DNA of 35,112 nt from an uncultured bacterium (GCA_903824515.1 CAIJXA010000119.1:1-35112); one strand, 5' to 3'; shown: positions 7,246 through 15,981, counted from the stretch's first letter. The notes: generated from the letters alone by a model not told the origin. Numbers and translations: made by a program.

Positions 7246-8610
7246 ATGACTAAAAAAAGCCAAAAAATCGAACTTCTGGCGCCGGCGGGCAGCTTGGAAA
7301 AACTCAAATACGCCATTGAATATGGAGCGGATGCGGTTTATTGCGGTCTGCCAAGTGTTTCCATGCGGGCTCGCATCAATGCTTTCTCGGAAGCTGATTT
7401 GAGTCAGGCTGCCGATTTTGTGCACGCTCATGGAAAAAAGATTTATGTGACGCTCAACATCTATGCGCACAACTATCATCTGCCAATCATTGAAAAACAT
7501 TTGAAATTTTTGAAAACTATTTCCATTGACGCACTGATTGTTTCTGATCCTGGCATTATTATGTTGGTGCGCAAACATCTGCCGAAGATGCCGATTCATC
7601 TCAGCACCCAAGCTAACACAACCAATTGGCTGGCTGCCAAATTCTGGTTTGAGCAAGGGGTTGAGAGGGTTGTGCTTGCTCGCGAAACAACCTTGGAAGA
7701 TATTATTGAAATCAAGAAAAGAGTTCCAAAATTGGAATTGGAATATTTTGTGCATGGCGCGATGTGTATGAGTTATTCCGGACGCTGCATTTTGAGCAAG
7801 TGGATGAGTGGCAAGAGCGCCAACTTGGGCGATTGCACACAACCATGCCGCTGGCAATACCAGCGCAAATCCCAAATCTCAAATTGCAAATCCCAAACAA
7901 ATTTCAATGATTCAATTTCCAAAAAAAATCTAAAATCCTTGTCTGCCGAAGAGGCAGGAAAAATCGAGAATCTAGAATCTGCTCAATATAAAACAATGGA
8001 AATTACAGAAGTGCAAAGTGGGCAGCCAATGATTTTGGAAGAGGATTCTCATGGGACTTATTTTTTCAATAGCCGGGATTTAAACTTACTTTCACATCTG
8101 CAGGAGCTCAAAAATGCAGGCGTAAGCTCATTTAAAATCGAGGGTCGCAACAAGAGCGTGTTTTATGTCTCTAGTGTGGTGCGGGTCTATCGAATGGTTG
8201 TAGATGCAATTGAGAGTGAAAAAACAGCTCCAGAGTTGAGAAAAATTCAAAAATGGGCCAGCGGAGAAATTGACAAAACTGTCAATCGTGGCTACACCAA
8301 AGGTTTTCTGCTTGGAAACGAGCCCGAGCATAATTTTGAGGGCAAAATGGTTGGCAACAATTCCCAATCGGTTGGGGAAATTCTTGAAGTGAATGGAAAA
8401 ATTTTGAAAGTGAAAGTGCACAATGCGCTTTATCCTACTGATTTGGTAGAGATTATGGCTAAAGATAAAAATATTCCCGTAAAGATTTTAAATATTAAAG
8501 ATGAGGAAGGTAATGAAGTTTCTTCTGCGCATGGCGGACACGGGAACCTTTATTTTATTACAATAAACAAGAAAGATATCAAGGAGTATTCGTTGATAAG
8601 AAAAAAATAG
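7246..8610 (+). CDS. Peptidase U32 family protein, TrhP/YegQ-like tRNA hydroxylation factor
   Basis: Start ATG 7246 has a good ribosome-binding site; the track start at 7192 overlaps the promoter. The 454-residue product begins with IELLAPAGSLEKLKYAIEYGADAVY. It carries the U32 signature EYFVHGAMCMSYSGRC at 166-181. Four cysteines (174, 181, 197, 201) match the conserved set thought to hold an iron-sulfur cluster. Characterised relatives (TrhP, RlhA) act in RNA hydroxylation using prephenate-derived chemistry; protease activity is doubtful for most members. After CRWQYQ (about 201-206) comes an insert to about residue 248, encoded by repeat-like DNA. The family sequence then resumes with MEITEV, FNSRDLNLL and FKIEGRNKS. 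A C-terminal beta-domain follows. Confidence 0.85.
   Translation: MTKKSQKIELLAPAGSLEKLKYAIEYGADAVYCGLPSVSMRARINAFSEADLSQAADFVHAHGKKIYVTLNIYAHNYHLPIIEKHLKFLKTISIDALIVSDPGIIMLVRKHLPKMPIHLSTQANTTNWLAAKFWFEQGVERVVLARETTLEDIIEIKKRVPKLELEYFVHGAMCMSYSGRCILSKWMSGKSANLGDCTQPCRWQYQRKSQISNCKSQTNFNDSISKKNLKSLSAEEAGKIENLESAQYKTMEITEVQSGQPMILEEDSHGTYFFNSRDLNLLSHLQELKNAGVSSFKIEGRNKSVFYVSSVVRVYRMVVDAIESEKTAPELRKIQKWASGEIDKTVNRGYTKGFLLGNEPEHNFEGKMVGNNSQSVGEILEVNGKILKVKVHNALYPTDLVEIMAKDKNIPVKILNIKDEEGNEVSSAHGGHGNLYFITINKKDIKEYSLIRKK
7861..7990 (+). repeat. Repeat-derived insert within the U32 gene
   Basis: AAATCCCAAATCTCAAATTG, then AAATCCCAAACAAATTTC and AATCTAAAATCC, are the same AT-rich repeat type seen in rnhB and between genes. 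They encode a polar insert (about residues 206-248) directly after the last conserved cysteine. Confidence 0.7.
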
Positions 8611-8662
8611 ATTCTAGTTTGCCAGCTGGTAAATAGATTTTAGATAATTTTAAATCCAAGGG

Positions 8663-8856
8663 TTAACTTTTCTTTTAATAGAAAAGTTACAAAAGAAATC
8701 CCGCACGTGCTTGTTGCTGGGGCAAAGACTTTACTCTTCGCTAAAAATTCCCGCTGCGCTTTGTCTGCTGACAAAGCTCGCTGAAAATTTCTTAACGCTC
8801 AACACTCGTCTTTTGCCTACGCACTGCGCAATGTGCGGACGAAAAATGCAAAATAT
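8663..8856 (+). repeat. Structured intergenic repeat (repeat C, copy 2)
   Basis: Nearly the same sequence as 3150-3344, starting 52 bases after the U32 stop. It keeps the opening hairpin (AACTTTTC/GAAAAGTT) and the end hairpin. The internal stem is CTTTGTC/GACAAAG, where copy 1 has CTTTTTC/GAAAAAG. The 3' end runs into the upstream part of the ORF-track version of the next gene, which argues for the later start at 8899. Confidence 0.8.
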
Positions 8857-8898
8857 GGAATTAAATTTATTATTAATAATTATTTTTTAAAAAACATT

Positions 8899-9885
8899 AT
8901 GAATATTCAAGAAATCTATAAGTTAGCTATTGAAATTGGAATCAAAAATGATTTTCGTTCTAAAGATCAGATTGAAAAAATGCTAAAAAGGCAAAAAGAA
9001 AAATATGCTAAACTTTCCAAGGATGAGAAGGAACTTTTTGACGCAGAAAAAATGACAAATCCATATTTGGATAGTCGGATTCATTTTGCTGGAGGTACTA
9101 AAGTTGTCAAACGAGTGATGGCAGGCATTGATATTAATACTTCAGAATTGATGATGGCTAGATATCTTTCCAATCATAATCCGAAAACTCCAATCGATTT
9201 GGTTATTGGGCATCATCCAGAAGGTAAAGCCTTGGCAGATCTTTCAGATGTGATGCATTTGCAAGCCGACATATATTCTCAGTATGGCGTGCCAATCAAT
9301 GTTGCAGAAAGTTTAATGAAAATAAGAATCGGGGAGGTTAGTCGAGGGGTGAGCGCTTCGAATCACTTTAAGGAGGTTGATGCGGCTAGACTTTTGAATT
9401 TGAACTTCATGAATGTTCACACGCCTGCGGATAATCTGGTAGCAAAATTTATTGAAAAGAAAATCATGGATGATAAGCCTGAATATGTTGGGGATATCCT
9501 TAAAACCTTATTGAAAATTCCTGAATATCGAGAAGGTGAACTTCGTGGTGCGGGACCAAGACTTTTTACTGGAAGCCCAGAAAATCGTTGCGGAAAAATA
9601 GCTATCGTTGAAATTACCGGCGGAACTTCCGGCAGTCCTAAGATGTATGAAAAACTTTCGCAGGCCGGTGTGGGAACAATTCTTTCCATGCATCAGAGTG
9701 AAGAATTTCGCAAGCAAGCTGAAGAAGCTCATATTAATGTGATTATTGCTGGGCATATTTCTTCTGATTCAATCGGCATGAATATTTTCTTGGACGAGCT
9801 GGAAAAGAAGGGAATTGAAATCGTGCCATGTTCAGGTTTGATTAGAATTAGTCGTGTTAAAAAAGAAAAAAGCGTGAAGAAATAA
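8899..9885 (+). CDS. NIF3-like (DUF34) metal-binding protein
   Basis: The ATG at 8899 (MNIQEIYKLAIEIGIK) is preferred, because the first 22 codons of the tracked ORF lie in repeat C and AT-rich DNA. The 328-residue product shows VMAGIDINTSELMMA, DLVIGHHPEGKAL and NVHTPADN. Near the C-terminus it has NVIIAGHISSDSIGMN. These sit where NIF3/YbgI-type proteins have their HHG, H-x-x-x-D/N and AGHxxxE metal ligands. NIF3 proteins are widespread and bind two metal ions; their exact reaction is unsettled, and the common label GTP cyclohydrolase I type 2 is not well supported. The N-terminal helical part (Lys/Glu-rich, residues 20-60) is unusual. The assignment is by motif layout only. Confidence 0.65.
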   Translation: MNIQEIYKLAIEIGIKNDFRSKDQIEKMLKRQKEKYAKLSKDEKELFDAEKMTNPYLDSRIHFAGGTKVVKRVMAGIDINTSELMMARYLSNHNPKTPIDLVIGHHPEGKALADLSDVMHLQADIYSQYGVPINVAESLMKIRIGEVSRGVSASNHFKEVDAARLLNLNFMNVHTPADNLVAKFIEKKIMDDKPEYVGDILKTLLKIPEYREGELRGAGPRLFTGSPENRCGKIAIVEITGGTSGSPKMYEKLSQAGVGTILSMHQSEEFRKQAEEAHINVIIAGHISSDSIGMNIFLDELEKKGIEIVPCSGLIRISRVKKEKSVKK

Positions 9886-9899
9886 TTTCTGCTTGATGG

Positions 9900-10020
9900 A
9901 TAGTTTTCAAATTTGAAATTTATAATTTGAAATTTGAAATCAAATCTTAATGAAAAAATGTTTAAAAATTTATCATTGAAAATTTAAAATTGATTAAAAA
10001 TTAAAAATTTCAAATTAAGG
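9900..10020. repeat. AT-rich inverted repeat upstream of the M16 gene
   Basis: AATTTGAAATTTATAATTTG and similar steps on the left face AAAATTAAAAATTTCAAATT on the right. The stretch is almost pure A/T and can form a long imperfect hairpin. No gene or clear promoter is visible. Confidence 0.6.
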
Positions 10021-10041
10021 CTTAATTAAATATTTATATCT

Positions 10042-11310
10042 ATGAAATATCGAAAAACAACTCTCAAAAATGGCTTACGAATTTTGACAGTGCCGATGGA
10101 AGGCACGCAGACTGCTACGGTGATGGTGATGGTGGGCGTGGGCTCGCGCTATGAAAGCGAAAAACAAGCCGGACTTTCTCATTTCATTGAACATATGTTT
10201 TTCAAGGGCACCCAAAAGCGTCCAACGGCTCAATCCATTTCAGAGGAACTTGATGGTATCGGCGGAGAGTTTAATGCTTTTACTTCGAAAGACAAGACGG
10301 CGTATTATGCTAAAGTTGATGGACGACATGTCGACAAAGCTTTGGAAGTGATTGCTGACATTTTTTTGAATTCAAAATTGGAGCAAGTTGAAATTGATCG
10401 TGAGCGAGGCCCAATCCTGCAAGAACTTAGTATGTATGAAGATGATCCAAGGCGCAGTGTAGGCGAAGAATTTGAAAAGCTTTTGTATGGCGAGCATCAG
10501 ATGGGACGCAATATCGTTGGCTATAAAGAGACGATCAAAAATTTTGCTCGTAAGGATTTTGTGGCGTATTTGAAAAAATATTACGTGGCTAATGAAACTG
10601 TTGTTTGCATTTCTGGAAAGTTTGACGAAAAGGCAGTAATTAAGCAGTTGCAAACATGCTTTGGCGGATTTGAAAAAGGCGCTGAGGCGAAATTCAAAAA
10701 AGTTTCTGACAAACAAACTGCTGCTAGCGTGCATCTTAAATTCAAAAAAACTGATCAAACCCATTTCATTTTGGGCGCTCGGGCTTATCCTCAAAATCAC
10801 AAAGACCGTTGGGCACTTTCCTTGCTGTCGGTGATTTTGGGTGGCAATATGAGCAGTCGACTTTTCATTGAAGTTCGCGAACGCAGAGGTTTAGCCTATT
10901 TTGTGCATACCAGCGTGGATACTTATCAGGATTGCGGTTACATTGGAACGCAGGCCGGCATTGAGCACAAGAATCTCGGACAAGCCATTGAAGTTATTTT
11001 GAATGAATACGGAAAAATTGCCACCCAAAAAGTTTCTGAAAAGGAACTGCAAAAAGCTAAGGATTATATTCGCGGACGCTCTGTGATGGGTTTTGAAGCT
11101 TCGGATGATGTGGCAATGTTCTTCATCGATCAAGAAATGCACAAAGAAAAAATCCTTTTGCCAAAAGAAGTTTTTGCCAAACTTGATGCAGTGACAAGCG
11201 GCGATGTTTTGCGAGTAGCCAAAGACATTTTCCGCAAAGAAAAACTCAATTTGGCAATTGTTGGGCCGCACAAAAATGACCAGAAAATTGCCCAGTTGAT
11301 GAAATTTTAA
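10042..11310 (+). CDS. M16 family zinc metalloprotease (pitrilysin-like, YmxG type)
   Basis: The 422-residue length suits the small bacterial M16B peptidases, which work as dimers or pairs on short peptides. The inverted zinc motif H47-F-I-E50-H51 is present in LSHFIEHMFFKGT, followed by the usual EELDGIGGEFNAFTSKDKTAYYAKV. A downstream acidic helix (DRERGPILQELSMYEDDP) supplies the third ligand. The C-terminal half has LSVILGGNMSSRLFIEVRERRGLAYFVHT, the R/Y pair used for substrate binding. Both halves of the M16 fold are thus complete. No signal peptide is seen, so it is probably cytoplasmic. Repeat D copy 1 begins 37 bases after its stop. Confidence 0.9.
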   Translation: MKYRKTTLKNGLRILTVPMEGTQTATVMVMVGVGSRYESEKQAGLSHFIEHMFFKGTQKRPTAQSISEELDGIGGEFNAFTSKDKTAYYAKVDGRHVDKALEVIADIFLNSKLEQVEIDRERGPILQELSMYEDDPRRSVGEEFEKLLYGEHQMGRNIVGYKETIKNFARKDFVAYLKKYYVANETVVCISGKFDEKAVIKQLQTCFGGFEKGAEAKFKKVSDKQTAASVHLKFKKTDQTHFILGARAYPQNHKDRWALSLLSVILGGNMSSRLFIEVRERRGLAYFVHTSVDTYQDCGYIGTQAGIEHKNLGQAIEVILNEYGKIATQKVSEKELQKAKDYIRGRSVMGFEASDDVAMFFIDQEMHKEKILLPKEVFAKLDAVTSGDVLRVAKDIFRKEKLNLAIVGPHKNDQKIAQLMKF

Positions 11311-11347
11311 TCTTTCTCGTCTACTACTAAATCGCTTGTATACCTTT

Positions 11348-11494
11348 TTATTATCTAGCAAAGTGAGCGAAATGAAAGTAATCTTTCATTTCGCAGCGAG
11401 CGACGCAGCAAAAGGTGATTTGCCTACGAGGCTTGCCTCGTGAGCCTGAAGGGTCCAGGTCTTGCCCTGGGGTATTAATACCCTTTTATTTTTA
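11348..11494 (+). repeat. Structured 3'-flanking repeat with terminator-like end (repeat D, copy 1)
   Basis: The element starts TTATTATCTAGCAAAGTGAG. It carries a perfect 12-base-pair hairpin GCGAAATGAAAG-TAAT-CTTTCATTTCGC, then the core hairpins ACGAGGC-TT-GCCTCGT and CCAGG(T)C-TT-GCCCTGG. It ends with GGGGTATTAATACCC plus TTTTATTTTT, which resembles an intrinsic terminator. Related copies are at 16633, 28398 and 28544. It begins 37 bases after the M16 stop. Confidence 0.85.
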
Positions 11495-11604
11495 TCCCAG
11501 TAAAATCTACTAATTTTAAGTGAAAAAATTAAAAATATACTCGCTCAATTTTGGTAAATCCATATACTTATGGAAAATTGATTATTGAAAACTATTTGAT
11601 TTAT

Positions 11605-12651
11605 ATGAACAAAAGACAAATCGACATTTCAACTGGCGTCATTATCCGCACCATCGCAATTTTGCTGGGACTTTGGTTTTTGTATTTAGTTAGAGATGTG
11701 ATGGCCCTTTTCTTTTTGTCTATCATTCTTGCCGCTACTTTTGATTCAGCCATTGACTGGATGGGAAGAAAAAAAGTTCCAAGGTCATTTGCCATAACTA
11801 TTATCTATGTGTTGCTTTTCTCTTCGATTGGGATTCTGGGCACAATTATTGTTCCACCATTAGTGGGTCAATTTAAGGAATTTACGGCCAATATCCCTGT
11901 TTATGCTGAAAGACTTACAGCAACTTTTAGTGGACTTGAGCAGTATGCGCAGCTGTATGGTTTTTCTTTTAATAGCCATGAATTTTTGCAAAACACAATT
12001 GGTAGTTTTTCTCAATCTTCTGGGAAAATCTTTTCAACAACTGTCAGTGTGATGACTTTCTTTATTTCAGTTTTGGTTGTGTTGGCGCTTACATTTTATA
12101 TGTCAGTAAAAGAAGATGTGATGAATACGTTTTTAGTTTCAATAACTCCCAAGGCGCATCATGATTATATTGTTTCACTGGCGAATCGTATCAAAAGCAA
12201 AATAGGGAAATGGTTGGGCGGACAATTGCTTTTGATGTTGATTATTTTTTTGCTAGATTTGACTGTGCTTTCCATTTTTAATGTTCCATATGCGCTGGTG
12301 CTAGCTTTGCTGGCTGGAATTTTGGAAATAGTGCCCTATCTCGGACCAATTGTTTCAACTGCCCTGGCTTCAGCGATTGGTTTTCTGATATCGCCAATGA
12401 CAGGCATTGTTGTCCTATGCTTGCTCACGGTCATTCAGCAAATTGAAAGTCATATCATAGTTCCGCAAGTTATGAAAAAAGTTGTCGGGCTTAATCCAAT
12501 TGTTGTTATTTTGTCGTTGCTCATTGGCGCCAAGCTCGGCGGCTCCTTTGGGGCAATTCTTTCCATCCCAATTGCAACTTCACTGAGTGTTTTTGTGGGC
12601 GATTTGATTGAAAATAAAAACAAAAATGAGGAGGAAATAGACAGTATTTAA
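11605..12651 (+). CDS. AI-2E family transporter (PerM/TqsA-like membrane protein)
   Basis: The ATG at 11605 (MNKRQIDISTGVIIRT) is chosen over the upstream TTG at 11551. The 348-residue product has about seven or eight membrane segments. An N-terminal group lies around residues 10-85, followed by a long soluble stretch at about 90-150, a further segment near 155-175, then a C-terminal cluster. The conserved C-terminal block reads AGILEIVPYLGPIVSTALAS, followed by HIIVPQVMKKVVGLNP and GAKLGGSFGAILSIPIA, all typical of the family. Members export small molecules (AI-2 in TqsA) or act as sodium/proton antiporters; the substrate here cannot be inferred. The last residues are acidic (NKNKNEEEIDSI). 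Confidence 0.88.
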   Translation: MNKRQIDISTGVIIRTIAILLGLWFLYLVRDVMALFFLSIILAATFDSAIDWMGRKKVPRSFAITIIYVLLFSSIGILGTIIVPPLVGQFKEFTANIPVYAERLTATFSGLEQYAQLYGFSFNSHEFLQNTIGSFSQSSGKIFSTTVSVMTFFISVLVVLALTFYMSVKEDVMNTFLVSITPKAHHDYIVSLANRIKSKIGKWLGGQLLLMLIIFLLDLTVLSIFNVPYALVLALLAGILEIVPYLGPIVSTALASAIGFLISPMTGIVVLCLLTVIQQIESHIIVPQVMKKVVGLNPIVVILSLLIGAKLGGSFGAILSIPIATSLSVFVGDLIENKNKNEEEIDSI

Positions 12652-12759
12652 GCTTTGGTAAACTGAATTTTCAAATTTAAAGGTCATCCTTATCACGCCA
12701 CAAAACAAGCTCTTACGGAAGATGACAATCTAGCAATGCATTGATACAATGGAGATACG

Positions 12760-12886
12760 CATCCGGTAGTGAGAATTTGAAATAGCAAGGTTGGTGTTTT
12801 TTAGTCGGATGGTTAAGTTTTTGTTTAAGGATTTAGATAACTGAGATTTTTCGGGCAAGGCCCATTTGAATTTCTACTACCGGATG
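12760..12886. repeat. Inverted repeat ending at a start codon
   Basis: CATCCGGTAGT(G)AGAA at 12760-12774 pairs with TTTCTACTACCGGATG at 12871-12886. The right arm contains the ATG (12884) of the following gene. The arms are about 95 bases apart. The upstream part of the gap (12652-12759) holds only short repeat-like debris (GTCATCC and GATGAC arms; GCAATGCATTGATACAATGG) and no gene. Confidence 0.55.
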
Positions 12887-13831
12887 ACAGAAAAACATTC
12901 AAAATTGCATAAATATATTTTGGCAACAGTTGCTTATTACGATGGTTTTTCATATCCATTGACAGCTTTTGAGGTGTGGAGGTATTTAATTAGAACAGAT
13001 TATTCTTCTGATTCTGAAAGAGTGGAGATTGAATTGGCCGACACTATCAGTGCGTTGCAAAGCGATGCGTTTTCGAAATTTTTGGAAAATTTCAGTGGCT
13101 TTTATTTTCTCAAGGGACGACGTGAGATTGTTGATTTCCGAATCAAAAATCAAAAAATTTCTGCTAGTAAGCTGAGACGCCTTAGGCGAGTTGTTTTTTG
13201 GCTCAGGTTTATTCCATTTGTTCGCATGGTTGGAGCCACTGGCGGACTAGCCATGAAAAATGCTCACTGGAAAAGTGATTGGGATTTGCTAATAGTCACC
13301 GCAGCTGGTCATATTTGGACAGGCAGAACCTTGGTAACTTTGTTTTCTCAAATAATTGGGAAAAGAAGATATGATCAAAAAATAGTCAACAGGCTTTGTC
13401 TTAATTATTTTTTGACTGAGCAGTCACTAGAGGTTATTACTAAAGATTTGTTTTCGGCGAATGAATATATGTTCATGATTCCATTGTTTGGGGGCGATGT
13501 TTATCATCGATTTCAAATTAAAAATCAATGGATTAAAAATATAAAACCAACCTATAATCTTCAAGAACTCCCTCATTTAAAAATAATTACAGATAATATT
13601 TTTTCGAAAACATTTCGAAATATTGGAGAGTTTGTGTTGGGTGGAGTTTGGCTGGAAAAAGGACTAAGGAATATAGAAAAAAGAAAAATCTTAGAAAATC
13701 CAAAAACCCATCAAGAGGGAAGTTTGGTTTATGCTGAAAATGATGCGTTGGTTTTTTTGCCAGTTCCTCATGGTCCTGTCATTTTTGAAAAGTTTAAGGA
13801 AAAAATCGAAGATTTTGGGCTTAGTAGTTGA
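12884..13831 (+). CDS. Nucleotidyltransferase-like protein with N-terminal helical/winged-helix region
   Basis: I do not recognise a named gene. The ORF opens at TTG 12866, but ATG 12884 (MTEKHSKLHKYILATVAYYDG) is the more ordinary start and gives 315 residues. Residues about 1-75 look like a helix-turn-helix or winged-helix domain. The centre has FVRMVGATGGLAMKNAHWKSDWDLLIVT. This resembles the polymerase-beta nucleotidyltransferase core, in which a Gly-rich turn is followed by D-x-D, here SDWDLL. That suggests a substrate-modifying nucleotidyltransferase, but the spacing and the rest of the protein are divergent. The C-terminal part (about 170-300) is unassigned. It precedes secG by about 125 bases that include a separate promoter. 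Confidence 0.6.
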   Translation: MTEKHSKLHKYILATVAYYDGFSYPLTAFEVWRYLIRTDYSSDSERVEIELADTISALQSDAFSKFLENFSGFYFLKGRREIVDFRIKNQKISASKLRRLRRVVFWLRFIPFVRMVGATGGLAMKNAHWKSDWDLLIVTAAGHIWTGRTLVTLFSQIIGKRRYDQKIVNRLCLNYFLTEQSLEVITKDLFSANEYMFMIPLFGGDVYHRFQIKNQWIKNIKPTYNLQELPHLKIITDNIFSKTFRNIGEFVLGGVWLEKGLRNIEKRKILENPKTHQEGSLVYAENDALVFLPVPHGPVIFEKFKEKIEDFGLSS

Positions 13832-13881
13832 CCATCTCCGCATTATTAGCCCTATTTTAAGCCATAAATGGTGATCATTCC

Positions 13882-13910
13882 TTGACTTTAGTGGTGATTT
13901 TTGATAAATT
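13882..13910 (+). promoter_or_regulatory. Possible promoter of secG
   Basis: TTGACT, a 17-base spacer and TAAATT (4 of 6 matches to the -10) lie about 50 bases upstream of the secG ATG. Confidence 0.45.
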
Positions 13911-13957
13911 AAAGTCTGAATGGGGTTCAAGCTATAAATGCATTAAAATATATTATT

Positions 13958-14179
13958 ATGAAGTTTATTACTATCGCACAGGTCGTCGTTTCGGTTCTAT
14001 TGATGGTTTCTATTTTGCTTCAAAACAGAGGCAGTGGGCTTAGTGCAGCCTTTGGTGGAGATTTTGGTGGCTACTACACTAAGCGAGGAGTGGAAAAATT
14101 TTTATTCTTTTCCTCGGTATTTTTGGGTGCTTGCTTTATTGGACTTGCTATTGTCCTGGTAGTTTTACAGAATAAATAG
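13958..14179 (+). CDS. secG: Preprotein translocase subunit SecG
   Basis: The 73-residue product has two membrane segments (about 4-21 and 47-70). They are joined by LLQNRGSGLSAAFGGDFGGYYTKRG, the Gly-rich cytoplasmic loop with the QxRGSGLS...FGG pattern diagnostic of SecG. The protein stabilises SecYE and helps SecA-driven export across the cytoplasmic membrane. Length is normal. The gene lies 63 bases before the solute-binding protein gene, so both may share the promoter at 13882. SecG presence fits the nearby exported proteins. Confidence 0.93.
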   Translation: MKFITIAQVVVSVLLMVSILLQNRGSGLSAAFGGDFGGYYTKRGVEKFLFFSSVFLGACFIGLAIVLVVLQNK

Positions 14180-14242
14180 CTCGGTAATCTTTTCACTACA
14201 ATCAATATTAGTATTAATAAAGAAAAGAAAATAAAATATCTT

Positions 14243-15919
14243 ATGCCAAGAAACTGGCGCAATATTGGGCGTCTGCTTTCTTTTAAGGATAAGTTGGTTG
14301 TGGCGTCACTGCTACTTATCAGTGGCCTTGCTTTGCTGATTTGGTTGGCAACTTTTTATCTGAATTTAACCAAGCCTGTTGCCAAGTTCGGAGGAGAATA
14401 TGTTGAAGGTGCGGTCGGGCAACCTTTTTATGTTAATCCTCTTTTGTCACAAACGAGTGAAGCTGACAGTGATTTAACTCAGCTAATTTATAGTGGCCTT
14501 TTCAAATATGACAATAGTGGTAGTGCTGTGGTTGATTTGGCTGAAAGTTATGCCGTTTCGCAAGATCAACGCGAATACACCGTAAATCTCAGAAAAAATG
14601 CTTTCTGGCAAGATGGAAAAGCAATCACCTCGGATGATATATTTTTTACGTTTAATATCTTGCAAGATCCTGCCTACAAAAGCCCACTCAGGCAAAGCTG
14701 GCAAGGTGTTGATGTGAAGGTTGTCGACAACTACACTGTTATCTTCATCCTGAAGAATCCATACGTTGGATTTCTGGAAAATCTTACTGTTGGAATCTTG
14801 CCAAAACATATTTGGGAAAATATTGCGCCTGAAAAGTTTGCCCTTGCAGATTATAATCTTCATCCAATTGGATCGGGACCATTTATGTTTGTTGATTTTC
14901 AAAAAGATTCTCAGGGTAGCATTTTGACCTACCACCTGAAGGCTTTTAAAGATTTTTATACAGGTAGTCCATATATTTCAAATTTTACTTTTAACTTTTA
15001 TCCCGATGATGATGCCCTTATTGCTGCCTATAATAAAAAAGAAGTGATGGGGATGAGTAGTATTGCTCCGGAGAAAGTCACTGCAATTAAGAATGTCAAA
15101 AGCACAGATATTCACGAGCTAATTATCCCGAGATATTTTTCAGTTTTTTTAAATCAAACTAAAAGCTTGGTGCTTGCAGATGACAACGTGAGAGCTGCCC
15201 TAAATTTAAGCGTTGATCGAAAAGAGATAATTGAAAAAGTTTTGCATGGCAAGGGTGATGCGCTTTCATCGCCGTTTTTTCCACAAATGAAGAGCTATGA
15301 TAGGCAGGCTCAAGTCAGCAAGGATCTCGATCGGGCAAACAAAATTCTTGAAGACAATGGCTGGAAAAAAGAAGCGGGCAGTGACATCAGAAAGAAAAAC
15401 GGCACCGCTCTTGAATTTGAACTAGTAACCACTGACTGGCCTGAACTTTCTCAAACAACTGATTTGCTTGCCAAACAGTGGCAGAAAATAGGAGTAAAAT
15501 TAAACGTAAAAATTTTGGCTATGTCTGATTTACAACAAAATTATATCAGAACTCGTGAATATGATAGTCTTCTTTTTGGCCAAGCAATTACCTTTAATCC
15601 TGATTTATATTCATTTTGGCACTCAAGTCAGAAAAGAGATCCCGGACTTAATCTTTCTTTGTTTGACAACAGTGATGCGGACAAGATTCTCGAGGGCGTT
15701 CGCCAACAGCCTGATGAAAGCAAGCGAATCGAAGCATTCAAGAGTTTTCAGGAAATCTTAGCAAAGGAAGCTCCAGCGATATTTTTGTATGGACCGTATT
15801 ATTTATATCCAACCAGCACCGCAGTGCATGGCATGACTATTCAAAATATCAATGCTCCAGCTAGTCGTTTTATTGATGTGAATAAATGGTATGTAAAAAC
15901 CAGGAGAGTCTTTAAATAG
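14243..15919 (+). CDS. Membrane-anchored family-5 solute-binding protein (peptide/oligopeptide type)
   Basis: This 558-residue protein matches the DppA/OppA-type extracellular binding proteins (SBP_bac_5). Features seen are LTQLIYSGLFKYD, LAESYAVSQDQREYTVNLRKNAFWQDGKAITSDDI, PIGSGPFMF and DNVRAALNLSVDRKEIIEKVL. An N-terminal membrane segment spans about residues 18-40 and there is no lipobox cysteine, so the protein is probably anchored by this helix rather than by lipid. No permease or ATPase of this transporter class is adjacent. It may serve a distant transporter, or only capture peptides at the surface. TAAAAT five bases before the ATG is a possible -10. Confidence 0.85.
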   Translation: MPRNWRNIGRLLSFKDKLVVASLLLISGLALLIWLATFYLNLTKPVAKFGGEYVEGAVGQPFYVNPLLSQTSEADSDLTQLIYSGLFKYDNSGSAVVDLAESYAVSQDQREYTVNLRKNAFWQDGKAITSDDIFFTFNILQDPAYKSPLRQSWQGVDVKVVDNYTVIFILKNPYVGFLENLTVGILPKHIWENIAPEKFALADYNLHPIGSGPFMFVDFQKDSQGSILTYHLKAFKDFYTGSPYISNFTFNFYPDDDALIAAYNKKEVMGMSSIAPEKVTAIKNVKSTDIHELIIPRYFSVFLNQTKSLVLADDNVRAALNLSVDRKEIIEKVLHGKGDALSSPFFPQMKSYDRQAQVSKDLDRANKILEDNGWKKEAGSDIRKKNGTALEFELVTTDWPELSQTTDLLAKQWQKIGVKLNVKILAMSDLQQNYIRTREYDSLLFGQAITFNPDLYSFWHSSQKRDPGLNLSLFDNSDADKILEGVRQQPDESKRIEAFKSFQEILAKEAPAIFLYGPYYLYPTSTAVHGMTIQNINAPASRFIDVNKWYVKTRRVFK

Positions 15920-15923
15920 TTTC

Positions 15924-15952
15924 TTGGTTTTAGCTTTTTAGTAAAATATAAA
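15924..15952 (+). promoter_or_regulatory. Possible promoter of the cupin PGI gene
   Basis: TTGGTT, a 17-base spacer and TATAAA. A perfect TATAAT also occurs slightly downstream (about 15958-15963). Either would give a short leader before the ATG at 15982. Confidence 0.4.
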
Positions 15953-15981
15953 ATCATTATAATAAATAGTAATAAAAAGTT

